In this document: in pieces, positions 38,001 to 49,900 of the stretch | How the letters are laid out: every line of letters begins with the position of its first letter | Numbering within the stretch: the first letter of the stretch is position 1 | Origin: Paramarasmius palmivorus | Lineage: Eukaryota; Basidiomycota; Agaricomycetes; Agaricales; Marasmiaceae | Direction of reading: 5' to 3' | Length of the DNA: 64,000 nt | NCBI GenBank assembly: GCA_037176845.1 | Contig: JAYKXP010000049.1 | Location: 124,001 to 188,000, forward strand | Program-made: the position numbers and the translations under genes | Notes under the pieces: model-generated | Databases searched by the model: none | Seen by the model: only the letters and a program-made list of their open reading frames with translations | What the model was told of the DNA's origin: nothing

Positions 38001-39039
38001 ACCTTTCTCTTGTATATCGTCTACCGATCGTTCTTAAATCGTCCTTAGAATCCTACCAAAGCTGAAAAGTCTTAATTGGAACGAGGACAGCTGGAAAGCG
38101 TTTTTGGAGGAGCTACATACACATCGTAACGCGCTTAGCCTTCCCGAGGATTCTCCGGTTTCGATTTCTACCATTATCACAGAGATGGCTCAGGAATATG
38201 CCCGTAAAGTCAACCTCAATGCAGGAAATTACAGGGCTACCTCGAACATTCCCGGTGTATTGCAATTCTCGCTGACGATAGGTGGAACCGACTGCCTTAC
38301 GACTGTTTTTGACCGACTCTTTGAGCCTGCCAAACTCAACGCTCAATACGTCTCTGGCTGCCTAGTCCCCCTCATCCCGGAACTCAAAAAGCTATCCGCA
38401 TCACATGGTATACCTCTGCACTCTGAACCGTTCGCGTCTTCTCTTCGGAAGATCATGGCCGGTTGGGTTGGGAAGGTTACGGGACCGAAACCGGACGATA
38501 CGGCTGCGCAACCTCTCCTGGCGAAGATCAACCGCTGGACTTGCCATGACCCTCACTGCGCCAAGGTTCGCCAGTTCCTGTTGAAGCAGCCTGAACGTAC
38601 CATTCGTCTGGACCGAATTGGTGCACCATCAAGAAAACACGTCGAAAAATGTATCTCGAGCCATATATACGGTGCTGCTACATTTCAAATGATCTCTGGG
38701 TCACCTCAAGGTCTGTCTGTGACCAAGGCGGATGCACTTGTCAAGCCGGGAGAGTGGAGGGCTAATCAAGAGAATGGGTACGCGGTGTTGAAGAGTATCG
38801 GGAATGAACAGATGCTGGGGAAGATATGGGGAAATGAGCTGTCTGTGCTGTTGAACACGCTGGCGGGAACGCGTATATCAACTCAAATGGGGACTGGGCT
38901 CGTCGCGTCGGTGAGGACGGCCCAAGCGTCAGCGCCTACGGCGAGCTCGAGCTCGAGTCGCCCCGGTCCTGGCCCTGCGGCGCCCGTAACCCCTGCGAAA
39001 AGGAAGATTATGGATGTTATTGATCTCACGAGTCCTTAA
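35007..39039 (+). CDS. 2-oxoglutarate/Fe(II) oxygenase-domain protein with acidic tract
   Basis: Large basidiomycete protein, about 1,100 residues in roughly 10 exons. The N-terminus starts MLDPLPATPNTNN, then a prolyl-4-hydroxylase-like domain: SKPRCELYKLLIYETGS, spliced to HFLPHVDTEKTDGMFA. HVD there is the HxD iron-binding pair. TVLAWYTDVMHEIKPITSGYR supplies the distal His and the 2-oxoglutarate Arg, so the catalytic residues are present. A long run of Asp/Glu follows (around 36,450-36,520), then helical text to the C-terminus, which has a Ser/Pro/Ala tract and ends KRKIMDVIDLTSP. I recall this family as widespread but uncharacterised in agarics. The substrate (protein residue, nucleic acid or small molecule) is unknown. 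The first exon junction is uncertain, and a split into two genes cannot be excluded. Confidence 0.7.
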
Positions 39040-39254
39040 ACTCCCTACTTATACTCATTGGTTGTGCTAGCCCTGCTAAATAATGTACACTAACTTGGTT
39101 ATAATGCTCTTTGATCTCCGATGAAGGCGAAATTCAGGGGTTAGTGGGAAATGACGTCATGGGACTAAAGTTGAATGTTGCAACGCATGTTTGGAGTCAC
39201 TACTTTTCCTCTTCTCTTCCACGACCTCCAGCATAGCAACTCAGTAGTACAATC

Positions 39255-39793
39255 ATGGGGTACAGTTCTTCTATCTTTGCGTTCCATCTTTGCTCATTAC
39301 GCTTTGTTGTCCAGTTGCATCGCGTCATGCCTTGCAGGTGCGGAAGCGCATGTACCTTGTTGAAGTGGGGCTCATAACGCTCTGTTCGGTTTAGGCATCG
39401 TATCATGTATTGGCGACACTATTATTGCCATCATATCATTTATTGCGGGTGTGCTGGAATGCATTGTCACCAGTGAGTGTGAAAATTCGTTCTTTCTTGC
39501 GACCGAATCGCCCTAATAACCGTCATGTCACCACAGCCATTACCGACTGCCTTGTTTGTATCTTTGATTTCTTAACATGTGGATGCTGTAGCCGGTGCGC
39601 TGTTCTTTATGTGTTTGTTCGAGCTGTCGAACTGATGGATATGCAGACATACCCGTGGGTCGAGTACTGCTGTTTAGAAGAGGGCTCCGAGATCTGCCGT
39701 ATCTTGGAGCCCACGAGTTTAATCATGGGAGGCCCCGTTTACGATTTTCACGACCCTCAAGTTGACGATGCGATACCTGTACGACATGTATGA
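39255..39793 (+). CDS. Possible small cysteine-rich membrane protein
   Basis: Tentative. A hydrophobic exon around 39,395-39,470 reads LFGLGIVSCIGDTIIAIISF then IAGVLECIVT, and after an intron (GTGAGT donor, CACAG acceptor) continues AITDCLVCIFDFLTCGCCSR. Short proteins built this way, two hydrophobic stretches ending in a Cys-rich CGCC-like tail, are frequent in agarics and usually unannotated. The start at 39,255 (ATGGG joined to TGGGGCTC) is my best fit, but the acceptor is weak. The end is uncertain: the frame stays open to 39,793, and a shorter spliced form is equally likely. Confidence 0.3.
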
Positions 39794-40876
39794 TCTAATT
39801 GGTGTAATGGATATGTTTGCTTTCTACGAGTAACGAAGCTCCAACCTCCTCGGACCCTGGTGGCGCTAGGCGTCCATATACCCTGCCAATCAAGAGCCTC
39901 GCATGTTTCGGAGTTTGCAGGTACGAAGGTGAGTCCTGTGCTTCGCATCACGTTCCTTGAATGCTTCGCCAACGATCCCCTATTCTTGTGGTTTCGAGCC
40001 ATATGCAATGTTATATTCCACTTCTGATTTTCTGTCAAGCACGCTATTTCCACTCACATGTCGGCGTCTAAACTGGAAGATCCGCACGAACCGCTGGCCA
40101 TCTTTTGACGATTCAGGCGACTCGCGAGATCCCACTTCACATTCTAATCACACCGACAGGCGATTCTATCACACCGGTATCCAGAAATCACATCTGTCGG
40201 TGGTTTTGAGGTGCGATCATGTTGGTTGAGGCGGAAAGCTGACGTTGCGCTCGCTTACATGACAGACAGCTCGAATGGAAGCTTTGACCTAAATGGAGTT
40301 GGTTTCAGCTACACAGATCTCGTATGCCTTGCAGCTGCAGTATGTGCTGCTCATGGCTGTTGTTCTTTTACCTCAAGATGGTCTACATATTACGACCATT
40401 TCTTCGAATTCCGCGAAGACTTTCGACGTATTCGATCTGTTGCATGTGGCACAGACTGAGTGTAGGCGCACATCGTACTTCTGCTTCAGTTCAATATGCT
40501 ATCCACTAAACCCGCAATGATTAAATGCTTCATTGAGTTTTGATATCTCTGAATTCAGTGAATAAAGTAAAACTGTCCATTATACGTGATTGCTGTATCC
40601 TTTTTTGAACCGTAACACACGGACCTTGCAACGGACTCTCACGCCTCCATCTCGGCGACCTACCAGATCCCAAGCTTAGAATACAAAGATTTCGAACCTT
40701 ACTGCCAGCGCTCAAGACATATAAAGGATTCTTCATCATTCCGCGATGCCAGTTCTTTCCGACCTGAATCGATTAACTGTTAATCCTAGGCCTCCTGGTC
40801 TACGCGTGGTGCGAGTCTTTGAGACCATTTATACTCGGTTTTTCCTGCTCACATTGTCCTTAGCCATTCCTTTTAG
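39794..40876. other. Intergenic, about 1.1 kb, no convincing gene
   Basis: Frames up to ~90 codons on the plus strand show no domain or conserved feature. The last 130 bases are the leader of the SLATT gene. Confidence 0.5.
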
Positions 40877-42144
40877 ATGGATAACGAGAAGCCTACAGCA
40901 CCCACAGGGCCCACGGCCATTCCTTCCCAGCAGAACCCCCCAGTAGCTGGCCCAAGTAGTCAACCTCAGAGTCAACCAGTCGCAGGGCCCAGTAATCCAC
41001 CACCAGCTTCACCGAACCCTAGCAGACCTGTCTCATTTGCTCAAGGCCCAAGTCACTTCGTACCGACCCCGATTCTCACATCACCACCTCAAGCCCGTAT
41101 TGTATCTACCGACGACAGAACGACAGTCCCTGCCGGTGGGCAGACTCAGAGACGATATGGTTCTGGAGATTCGAATGGAAAAGCACCTTCAACGGATCCA
41201 GGAAACGGTATTGACCCTAGACGAATGACGCCCCTTCCCCCATTGCCAAGTCGTGGTAGCCCCGTGATTCACGAGAGTCCGCAGGAGGAGATGGGCCCGG
41301 CGATGCAAGACCTGGGACGGATGAATACGATGAATACGATAAATAGTCGCACGTCTCGACGGTCGAATATAGATTGGATTGTGCCTCAGCTCCCTGCATC
41401 AAAGGAAGCTAGAGAAGTTGTGAGTGCCTGCCTCTTCTGATCATGTGCATGACTGATTAGTGTTCACTGTTCTAGGCATTCCGTCCCAAAACAGTCGGGG
41501 AACGATTAGACCCAACACTACAACACGCATACTCAGAAAAGAACAAGTACGCTGCGAAAGCAAGGCTCACTGGTATTGTTCTGAACGTTGCTATCGGCAA
41601 GTCCCTCTCTCTTACTCTGAGAACTCGTCTAACATGTCAGTTCCCTCCGCAGGCCTCCAAGTGTTGCTGGGTGCTTTGACAACAGGCCTTTCCGCTGTCA
41701 CAACAGGTCGACAGGTATATACTCTATCACGCCGCTTATGAACATAAGCTCATTTCTTGCCAGACCTCTATTACGGTTTCCGTGTTAGGTGGCTACCACT
41801 GTTAACTGGATGTGATGGTTTCCTAATCCTCTACTCAGGTGGATTGTCGACTCTGGTTGCTTCCTATCTAGCAAGAGCTCGAGGTTCTGGCGAGCCCGAA
41901 CTGTCCATCACTCGGACAAAAGACCTTGAACAATTCATTCGAGAAGCTGAAGCATTTAAAATGGATTTTGGGCATGAACACGGACACGAACACGACTCCA
42001 GGTTGGATTACTTCAGAGATAGATTCGAGGATTTACTGGGGAACGCTAGCGGGTGAGTGACGCTGCTGTTACCTATCGGAATGAGGTTTGTTAATTACCA
42101 GGAATGATGATGCCAGGGAACGGAAGTTGGCGACACCTGTATAA
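40877..42144 (+). CDS. SLATT-domain (fungal type) two-helix membrane protein
   Basis: The N-terminal ~190 residues are Pro/Ser/Gln-rich and probably disordered (MDNEKPTAPTGPTAIPSQQN). The C-terminal domain starts with a soluble segment (RPKTVGERLDPTLQHAYSEK) and has two membrane helices, TGIVLNVAIGLQVLLGALTT and SITVSVLGGLSTLVASYLAR. A charged coiled segment with a His-rich stretch (FGHEHGHEHDS) follows. This is the layout of SLATT_fungal, the SMODS- and SLOG-associating two-TM effector domain, whose bacterial relatives are predicted pore-forming effectors of conflict systems. Exon 2 to 3 needs a GC-AG intron (41,597-41,652; GCAAGT donor). The last exon gives NDDARERKLATPV. The function in fungi is unknown. 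Confidence 0.82.
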
Positions 42145-42661
42145 TTCTACAGACTATTACCTACCTATCAAGGACACACAAACAGACTATTGTATTATAC
42201 CCCACGATAAATCTATGTTATGGTCGGCTCATACACATCCACATCCCACTCTAGATCGGCATTTCGGAGCGGCAAGCCTTGCGGATATCAGGCACGCCGT
42301 CTCCGCTGTGATACGCCTTGATAGGATTAGGTGGATTTCGAGACAGTATTCCTAACACACTCTCCCAGAAATTGTCCCAGACTCAATTCATTGCCCACTA
42401 CATGGCACGCGAACCGATAAAGGATGAATACTCTCAGTTCAATGAAGATACACGATATTCCTTCACACGAAGTAATCGATTATGTTCGGATTTTCATCGA
42501 TCATGATCAACCGTGGCGCTCCCGGTCTCCATATTTCCAATTACATATCGAATGACTGCATGGAGACGGAGACGCGTCGGGAGATATAAAGTGTCTACGC
42601 ACTTGTGCTCCTTTATCCACTTGATCATCCACTATCACCACTTGCTAACTCGTAACTCAAC
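42145..42661. promoter_or_regulatory. Intergenic, promoter of the aldo/keto reductase
   Basis: No gene seen. A TATA box (TATAAA, 42,585-42,590) lies 72 bases upstream of the reductase ATG, with a CT-rich leader after it. Confidence 0.6.
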
Positions 42662-43944
42662 ATGCCCGTCAACCCAGTCACCAAACTCAACACCGGTGCT
42701 GAAATGCCCACTGTTGGTCTTGGTATGTGCTCGTTCACTCTGCCTGCTTTAGAGAGTTGACCCTCGGACTAGGCACCTGGAAAAGCGCGCCAGGCGAGGT
42801 CGAGCACGCTGTCGAAGCGTAAGGGGCTAGTGTATCCGTGAAGTGTGTTCTCTGGCTGACGTACGACAGTGCTCTGAGGAACGGCTACAAACACATTGAT
42901 ACCGCCACCGCCTATAGCAATGAAGCTGAGGTTGCCCAAGGAATCAAGGCTTCAGGGGTGCCTAGGGAGAGCTTCTTCCTGACCACCAAGCTCAACAACC
43001 CTGATATGGGTCACCCCAAGGAGGCTTTGGAGTACTCTCTGAAGCAGTTGGATACCCCATACCTTGATCTTTGTATGTCGATTCTTTTGCGCTCGTTATT
43101 GAGACTGAAGGCATTGCTAGGGCTGATGCACTGGCCTGCCCCGATGACCAAGGACGGAAAGGCAGACCATTCGGTACGTTATTCATTTGTGTTATCTTGG
43201 CTAGATCATTCCATTCAACAAATTGAATCGCAGATTGACTGGCTCGACACTTGGCATGAGATGGAAAAACTATACAAGGCGCACCCGGACAAGATCAAGG
43301 CAATCGGAGTTTCCAACTTTTCTATCCCATACCTCGAAAGGCTTCTTGCCAACTCTGAGATTGTTCCTGCTGTCAACCAAATCGAGCTCCATCCGTGCGT
43401 GGCTAACCTTTTCTGTTTCGTTGCTCTGTGCTGAATGTGACGTGCGTAGATCTTGCCCTCAGCAAGCAGTTGTCGACTTTTGCACCAGCAAAGGCATTGT
43501 CGTTACCGCATACTCTCCTCTCGGATCTGACAACTCGCCACTGCTTAAGAATCCCATCGTCAACAAGATCGCTGAAAAGTATGGTGTCGGCCCCGGAACT
43601 GTCTTGATCTCTCTCCAAGCGAACAGGCCCAACGTCAATGGTGCGTGACCAGTCTGTCCAATGCCAATTATTCCTTTATCGTTCTAAATCCCGTTCTTTT
43701 GGTATCACAGTTCTACCGAAATCTGTCAAAAAGGAACGCATCATCGGTGGGTAGTCGTTGAATGTTCGGACAAATTTGCTTGGGGTTTTCTGATGGATGT
43801 TTTGCAGCAAACTTCAAGGTCATCGATTTGACCGACGAAGAGATCAAGGAGTTGAATGATATCTCGAAGACGGCGTCGTTCCGTGCTTGCCACCCCAACT
43901 GGACTGGCTTCACTGATAACTTGGGATTCACTGAGGCAGTTTAG
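42662..43944 (+). CDS. Aldo/keto reductase
   Basis: NADPH-dependent aldehyde/ketone reductase of the AKR superfamily. ATG at 42,662: MPVNPVTKLNTGAEMPTVGL. The catalytic tetrad is present: Asp in GYKHIDTA, Tyr in ATAYSNEAEV, Lys in FFLTTKLNNPD and His in LDLCLMHWPAP. Cofactor and barrel motifs follow: AIGVSNFSIPYLERLL, VPAVNQIELHP, VVTAYSPLGS and LPKSVKKERIIANF. About seven exons. The length of about 300 residues is normal. Related fungal enzymes reduce glycerol-type aldehydes and pentoses; the substrate here is not determined. It is 20 kb from the sugar cluster, so I do not link them. Confidence 0.92.
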
Positions 43945-44108
43945 ATTGTCCGTTGAAACGTATCATGAAGAGGATTTGGTATCATTATAGATAATGTAGA
44001 TATATCTATGTACTGTGTCGCAAGGGAAAATACATGTAAGATCAAAGGAGACCGCAATGTTTCGCGACTACAACTCGCGTTGGATGAAATTTTGATGAGG
44101 ACCGCGTC

Positions 44109-44114
44109 ACGCGT
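44109..44114. promoter_or_regulatory. MluI cell-cycle box upstream of SLD5
   Basis: ACGCGT, 57 bases upstream of the SLD5 ATG, with a second copy in its first intron (44,521-44,526). MCB elements bind MBF and drive G1/S genes in ascomycetes. A role here is inferred from the match and the gene's function. Confidence 0.4.
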
Positions 44115-44170
44115 TTTGCCCTTCCTTCCACTGCTTCACCCAAGCTTGATCTCTATCTTTTTTCTTCTTC

Positions 44171-45242
44171 ATGGATTGGGAGACACAATACCAACGCGGT
44201 ACTCTTCTTAACGACACTTCGGGTTCAACGAGTCGTACTACATCACGACGAAGAAACCAATCTTCTGCTCCATTGGACGACGATGTTAGCCTCCGAGATG
44301 TTTCAATGGCAGCACCATCCAACGATGCCACTTTACAATCTATACTTGGGACATCTTCAACAGACGAAACACCGCTAGAACAGCTCATGCGACATTGGAT
44401 GAATGAAAGGCACTGTCCAGATATATTACCCGCACAAGAAGAGCTCTTATCCTCGTTGCTGGATCACATTCGTCGTCAAGTACGCTATAATGTTGTTGGA
44501 GAGTCGGTCTAGGTGAGCTGACGCGTGTCACTGTACAGTCAGATGCAGTTCAACTCCTTCGAGGTGAACCGTCGACGTCGGAAGAGGAGCATTTACGGAT
44601 TATGTTGGTGCAAACGGAGGTCGAACGCGTCAAGTTTGTTGTGAGATCATATGTCAGGACGAGGCTTTACAAGGTGAGTTAACTAGGTGTCTCCTTGAGA
44701 TGTCTGTGCTCATTTCAGGTTTTAAGATTGAAAAATACGCGCGATGGATAATGCAGAACCCAGATATACAGTCGCGAATTACGATGTCGGAACGCGCACA
44801 TGCTAGTCGGTGTGTTTATAGGGTTTGTCGTGCTAACAAGGTCACTGAAGCTGTTGGTTAGACATGCGAACCTTACGGATAAGCATCTTCACCAATCTGT
44901 TCTGCAAAGTCTTCCAGAGACCCAATCTCATTTGGATGATACTCCCATATTCATGCCACCTATGGGTAAGTTAATCATTGCGTCTATACTGCCAAGGTCA
45001 TTGGCTCATGTTTCTTCCAAGTAACTGCCCCAGACAACACTCGACCGGTCTTCGTTCATGCTCTCACAACATGCCAGCCCATACGCTTCGCAGAGTACGT
45101 GTGATTACTCTGATGTGTTCGATGTCAAGCTGATTCTTTGCCTAGTGGAACCTCTTTACAAATGGAAAAAGGGCACATATCGCTAATGCCCTATTCGTCT
45201 TGTGAGGAGCTTCTACTTCGAGGGGACGTCGAACTTGTATAA
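44171..45242 (+). CDS. SLD5: GINS complex subunit SLD5
   Basis: Subunit of the GINS complex, which with Cdc45 and Mcm2-7 forms the replicative helicase. The exons give MDWETQYQRGTLLNDTS, TPLEQLMRHWMNERHCPDIL (the helical A-domain core), LRIMLVQTEVERVKFVVRSY, IEKYARWIMQNPDIQSR, then the C-terminal B-domain ending ISLMPYSSCEELLLRGDVEL. The RGDVEL ending is the conserved Sld5 C-terminus that packs against the other subunits. About six exons, and the frame is kept across GT-AG introns. The N-terminal ~55 residues are Ser/Arg-rich and variable, as in other fungi. The 3' end faces the NC2-alpha 3' end with about 130 bases between. Confidence 0.88.
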
Positions 45243-45373
45243 CTACATTGTATACCGACGTACTGGTAAGCATGTATACTACCTGTAACGTCCAATTATC
45301 CGTCAAGCATGCTAAACAAAAATACAACAACAATAAGATTACACTCCAGCGCCCAACGATTCCGCAGTATACC

Positions 45374-46129
45374 TCAACGTCTAGGCATATAAGGCTGATC
45401 TTCGTCTTCGTCCTCATCCATTCCATTCCGCCGCCGGTCATATTCATCCTCATCTTCCTCCATTGTATCATTATCGTGTTCCGACCTACCGCCCTCATCT
45501 ACTGCAGGCTGCTTTGCTTTAGCTTTAGGCGCAGCCTCTTCGTCCTTTTTCTTTCTTCGTCGCTTCGGAGCCGCAGGTGTACCGTCAGGGTTAACAGCGG
45601 CTGCTTTCTTGCCTTTGCTTCGCTTCTTTTCCTTCTTCTCGGCAGCCTCCGCTTCTAAATCAATTGTACCGCCCGCAGATGGATCAGGAACACCTTCAAC
45701 GATTTCCTTCAAGAAATCGAACATTTCTGTGGTCTCTACTGCATGTTTTCTGGGGGATTTGCAGTGGTATTAGCACAGAGCGTAAAATATGAACTGTATG
45801 ACGCACAAATGATAAGCTTCCACCTTCTTTGAACCACGTTCAGTAGTGACTTTGCTGGCTTCTTCAACGATTAATGCAAGGAAGAGTTCCAGGGCTTTGG
45901 CTGCCAGAGAGAAGCGATAAGGAACCAGGTAAACCTCAAACTCGATGAATCTGGATACGCACATATAACGATTGGTGTTGCTTGAGCCACCTTTCCAACA
46001 TCCTCGTCCTTTTGCATGATTTTCTTTATCCGAGCCTAGATAGAATGACTGGAGTGTTACAATTGCCTGTGACAGAGAGAGATAAGTACATACGACGGGG
46101 AACTTGGTCTGCTTGTTCTTGTTCTTCAT
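45374..46129 (-). CDS. BUR6: NC2-alpha (DRAP1/Bur6) histone-fold transcription regulator
   Basis: Alpha subunit of negative cofactor 2, which binds TBP-DNA and represses or tunes RNA polymerase II initiation. The ATG at 46,129 gives MKNKNKQTKFPV; splicing then yields ARIKKIMQKDEDVGKVAQAT, ALELFLALIVEEASKVTTER, KKVEAYHLKHAVETTEMFDF and LKEIVEGVPDPSAGG, the complete H2A-like fold. The C-terminal ~100 residues are highly charged: a lysine-rich, AT-hook-like part (KKRSKGKKAAAV, PKRRRKKKDEE) followed by an acidic tail ending DQPYMPRR. Four exons. The related CHRAC/DPB4-partner family was considered, but EMFDFLKEIV matches NC2-alpha better. Confidence 0.88.
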
Positions 46130-46938
46130 ATTGGTGTATATTCCGCAGTAAGAGTTGAGTGGGAAAGGGGAAAGGTGGGGGCAGTTGTTGACTGGTTCAA
46201 GCGTTCGGTGAGGACAAAGGGTATGTGAACAGCCACGTGCTACTCTATCTATGGTATCTATCTATCAACAAGGCTTGCGCACGGACCTTCATCATGAAAC
46301 TTCTGCTTTTCGTTTCTTTTCTTATTCGCAAATAGAAGTTAAGAAGGTATTTGTGAATAGTCGTATAGCCAATCCCCGAGTCTGCTCACGATACTTTTAG
46401 TGACTCGACCATTTCTCCGGTACGCTACCATATGATTTCTCTGGATGCCGGAAGCATATTTTCATACCAGCACTAGTATCTGGCTTCTTCGCATTCCAGA
46501 AGCTCGAAGCTCATATCGGTGTTAAGCGTTCAGTAGTGAACAATGGAACGTTACCATCAGCTTGATGCGACGAGCCAAAGATAGTACATCAACAACCGTG
46601 ACTGTATTCATCAGCGTATCTTTCACACCAGACCCTTAGAATCAAACGCAATACTTCAAGCACGGTGCGCTCTCATATTTGCTTCAGCTTCAGTCGGGGG
46701 CCTTGCTAAAGATCGGCATTCCAGGAAAAAACCTCCTCCAAACGGTTTGCACGCAAAGGGATAAAGGTCGGGAGTTTTCAGGAACCTGCGTACCTCTTGA
46801 CACCTTTTCAGCATGGATGAAGGGTCATAAATCCAAAAATTAGCACACAGAGGCGGACCAACGGTAGCCGGCGGCGAAGAATACCGCGATATAAATCATT
46901 CATTGACCTCTGGTCCGGTCAGGCCTCAGGCTGCAAAA
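46130..46938. promoter_or_regulatory. 809-base divergent intergenic (NC2-alpha / pectate lyase)
   Basis: No gene seen. A TATA box (TATAAAT, 46,890-46,896) lies 49 bases upstream of the pectate lyase ATG. The long spacing suits a regulated secreted-enzyme promoter. Confidence 0.6.
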
Positions 46939-49900
46939 ATGCATCTTCCCTTCCTGGCGAGCCTGTTATGGGCTACATGCCTTTCCCTCGCCCTCAAGAT
47001 ACAAATTGTTCCTGACAGTGCGGTTGAACGGCGCGTCGATGGCTACGAGTACTGGAAGGTCCCGAACGGTGGTAGTTCTGCTAGCGCGACGTTTGGCGAC
47101 ACGAATGTCCAAATTTCTGCTATTGGCGACACGCTCAATGGCAATCGGTACAAGGTCCTGCAGCAAGCTGCAACATCCTTCTTAGGGGAATGGCTGATTG
47201 GAGAAGGCATGTCTACCCAATCTACTACTGGGAATATTCCCCTTCAGGTCACCGTGTCTGGTCTTAGCGCAGGATCGCATACCCTCCTAGCATATCACAA
47301 TGGTTGGGACAACCTCAATGCCGTATCAAGCATAAATGTTGCTATCAACGGAAAGACTGTTCTGGTGAGTTCGGGTGCCATTCTATCTCGAATGTTAGTT
47401 TTAATCAGTGCTTCTTCAGAGCAACTATGCGCAGTCGGTGAGACAGGACAACATATGGACCAGCTCCTCCTCTTACTTGACATTCGATGTCTCTTCTTCC
47501 TCTGCAACAACCACCTTCACCTTTACACCCACTGGCAGTGCTTCCGACAAACGAGCATACTTGAACGCACTCGAGTTTGATGTGCAGGACATCAACTCTC
47601 AACCTTCGTTCCCAGAGCCCCCGAACGGCGATGAACATGCAGATGCAGATAATGGCTCATTGACTTTGCGTTTCAAACCTACTAGCGGCGCAAAGTCATA
47701 CGATATCTATGTCTCGACCAAGTCGGAGACAGATGTTCAGAGCGCTGATAAGAGCTCCTCCGTTTACCGTGGAACCACTTCCTCTACGTCCTATGCCTTG
47801 ACCAGTGTCAGCTCCCTGAATACATATTGGTGGCGAGTTGATACAGTCAAAGGTGATGGCTCTGTTGTGCCGGGGCGTGTATGGGAGTTCCGTTCTCGTC
47901 AACTCGCATTCCCTGGTGCTGATGGCTTCGGAAAGTACGCAAGGGGAGGACGAAGTGGGCAGGTGTTGCGGGTTACAACTTTGGACGACTATATACCTGG
48001 TGGTACTGTGATCCCAGGAAGCTTCCGGTGGGCTACGACAGAGGTTACTGGGCCCCGTGTCGTAGTATTTGATGTTGGAGGTATAGTCTTCGCGGATGCT
48101 TTTGAAGGCGCCGCTCATTCAGTCAATGTATAGGTGTTATTACCCTCAAAGCACGTCTGTCCATTACAGACAAGTATGTGACGATCGCCGGGCAGACTGC
48201 ACCAGGAAAGGGGATTGTTTTCCAGGGCGAACCTCTTGGGCTATCAGGTGCAACCGATGTCGTTATTCGGCATCTACGTGTAAGGCCCGGGAAGATCAGT
48301 GGGGACACGGTCGATGGCATGGGTATGTTTGACTTGCTATGCGTTTTCCGGTAGGCTTACGTCTCTTCACGACAGGAATGCGAGGGTCCAATCATGCCAT
48401 CTTTGACCGCTGCTCTATCTCGTGGACCATTGATGAGTCGTTCTCTTCAAGAGATGCCTATAATATCACTCTTCAGAGGACATTGATCTCGGAGCCTTTG
48501 AATGCTGCGGGACATAAGAATTATCCTGCAGGTAAGGAGGCTATAGCATTCACACGAGTCTTGAGTTTGATGAAATCATCTGTTTAGGGACCGAACACGG
48601 CTACGCAGGAAGTATAGGTGGCGATAGTGGCACTTTCCACCATAACCTTATAGGTGCGTCAACGTCAAGGTTACGTTTTGTCTACTTATATACTAAGGTG
48701 AGAACAGCCCATGCAGAAGGTCGATCCTGGAGTATGGCTGGCGGTCTAGATTATGCCAATAACTTCAAAGGAAGCCTTTCCATTGTTAACAATGTTGTAT
48801 ACAATTACGGGGATCGGGTAACTGATGGAGGTGCACATCGAGTGAGTGTAACCTAGTGGTACACCACTCGGAGAAGCTTACCACGCAAATAGGTCGACTT
48901 TATCAATAACTACTACAAGCCAGGTTCGCGGGCCATTCTTCTTGATGATATATAACTCAGCGTTATCGCAGGGCCCAGCTCCACGCTTCACTACGCTCTA
49001 AAAGCAGAGTACGAAGATAACTTTGGAGGTACTCAACAGTACTATTGTTCTGGGAATGAAATGCCTGGTTACTTCACTGCGGGTAGCACACAGGTATACG
49101 ACGGAAACGGCGCAGGAGCTTGCTGGGCAAAAGTGAGCTTTTCACCGGCGCCGACATACCAGTTCTTCCTCGATAAACCATTCATGCCCAGTACTGTTGA
49201 GTATCAATCGTCGACCGAAGCGTATAAACGAGTTCTATCTGATGTTGGCGCCAATGTACCCTCTCTCGATGACCACGACAAGAGAATCATCAAGGAAACT
49301 TATACAGGAACAACTACATACGCAGGCAGCGTCACTGGGAAGAAAGGAATAATCGATGATCCTAATGATGTTGGCGGGCTGGAGAGCTGGCCAACCACGA
49401 CCCGACCATCTTGGGATAAGGACTCGGATAACGATGGCGTTCCTGACTGGTGGGATGGAAGCACAGGCGGCACTGGCTATACCCCACTTGATGGATATCT
49501 CAACTTCTTAGCTGAACCGCATGCCTTCGTCAATACCGGTGCTTCAATATCTATCGCACTCGCTGACCTGTCAAGTGGCTTCAAGAACCCCACATTTACC
49601 GCCAGTGCTTCTAGTGGCAGTGTCACTGTGTCCGGCTCAACAGCAACGTACACAGCAGGCTCTTCTCCTGCCATTGCCCGTCTAACGGTCAACATCAAGG
49701 ACAGTGAAGGAACCACTTGGACACGCCAAGTCGGTATTGCAGTCCTTGGAAGTGGAACTCCCGTTCCTTCGACAACCGCTGGAAACACCGCGACGACAAG
49801 TAATCCATCAACGACAACGACCTCGCAGTCGCCGACGTCAACAGGTGTTTCTCCTGTGTGGGGTCAGTGTGGAGGTATGAAATGTGTGCATTTAAAAACT

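Noticed and set aside
42662..43944. Aldo/keto reductase as a member of the sugar cluster
   Set aside because: It lies 20 kb away beyond unrelated housekeeping genes, with its own TATA promoter and no GGTCCG site seen nearby.
45248..45658. Plus-strand hydrophobic frame of 136 codons
   Set aside because: Antisense of the charged C-terminal tail of NC2-alpha, whose strand is fixed by the histone fold and introns.
46210..46900. Possible gene upstream of the pectate lyase
   Set aside because: No frame with conserved content and many stops. Treated as promoter DNA.
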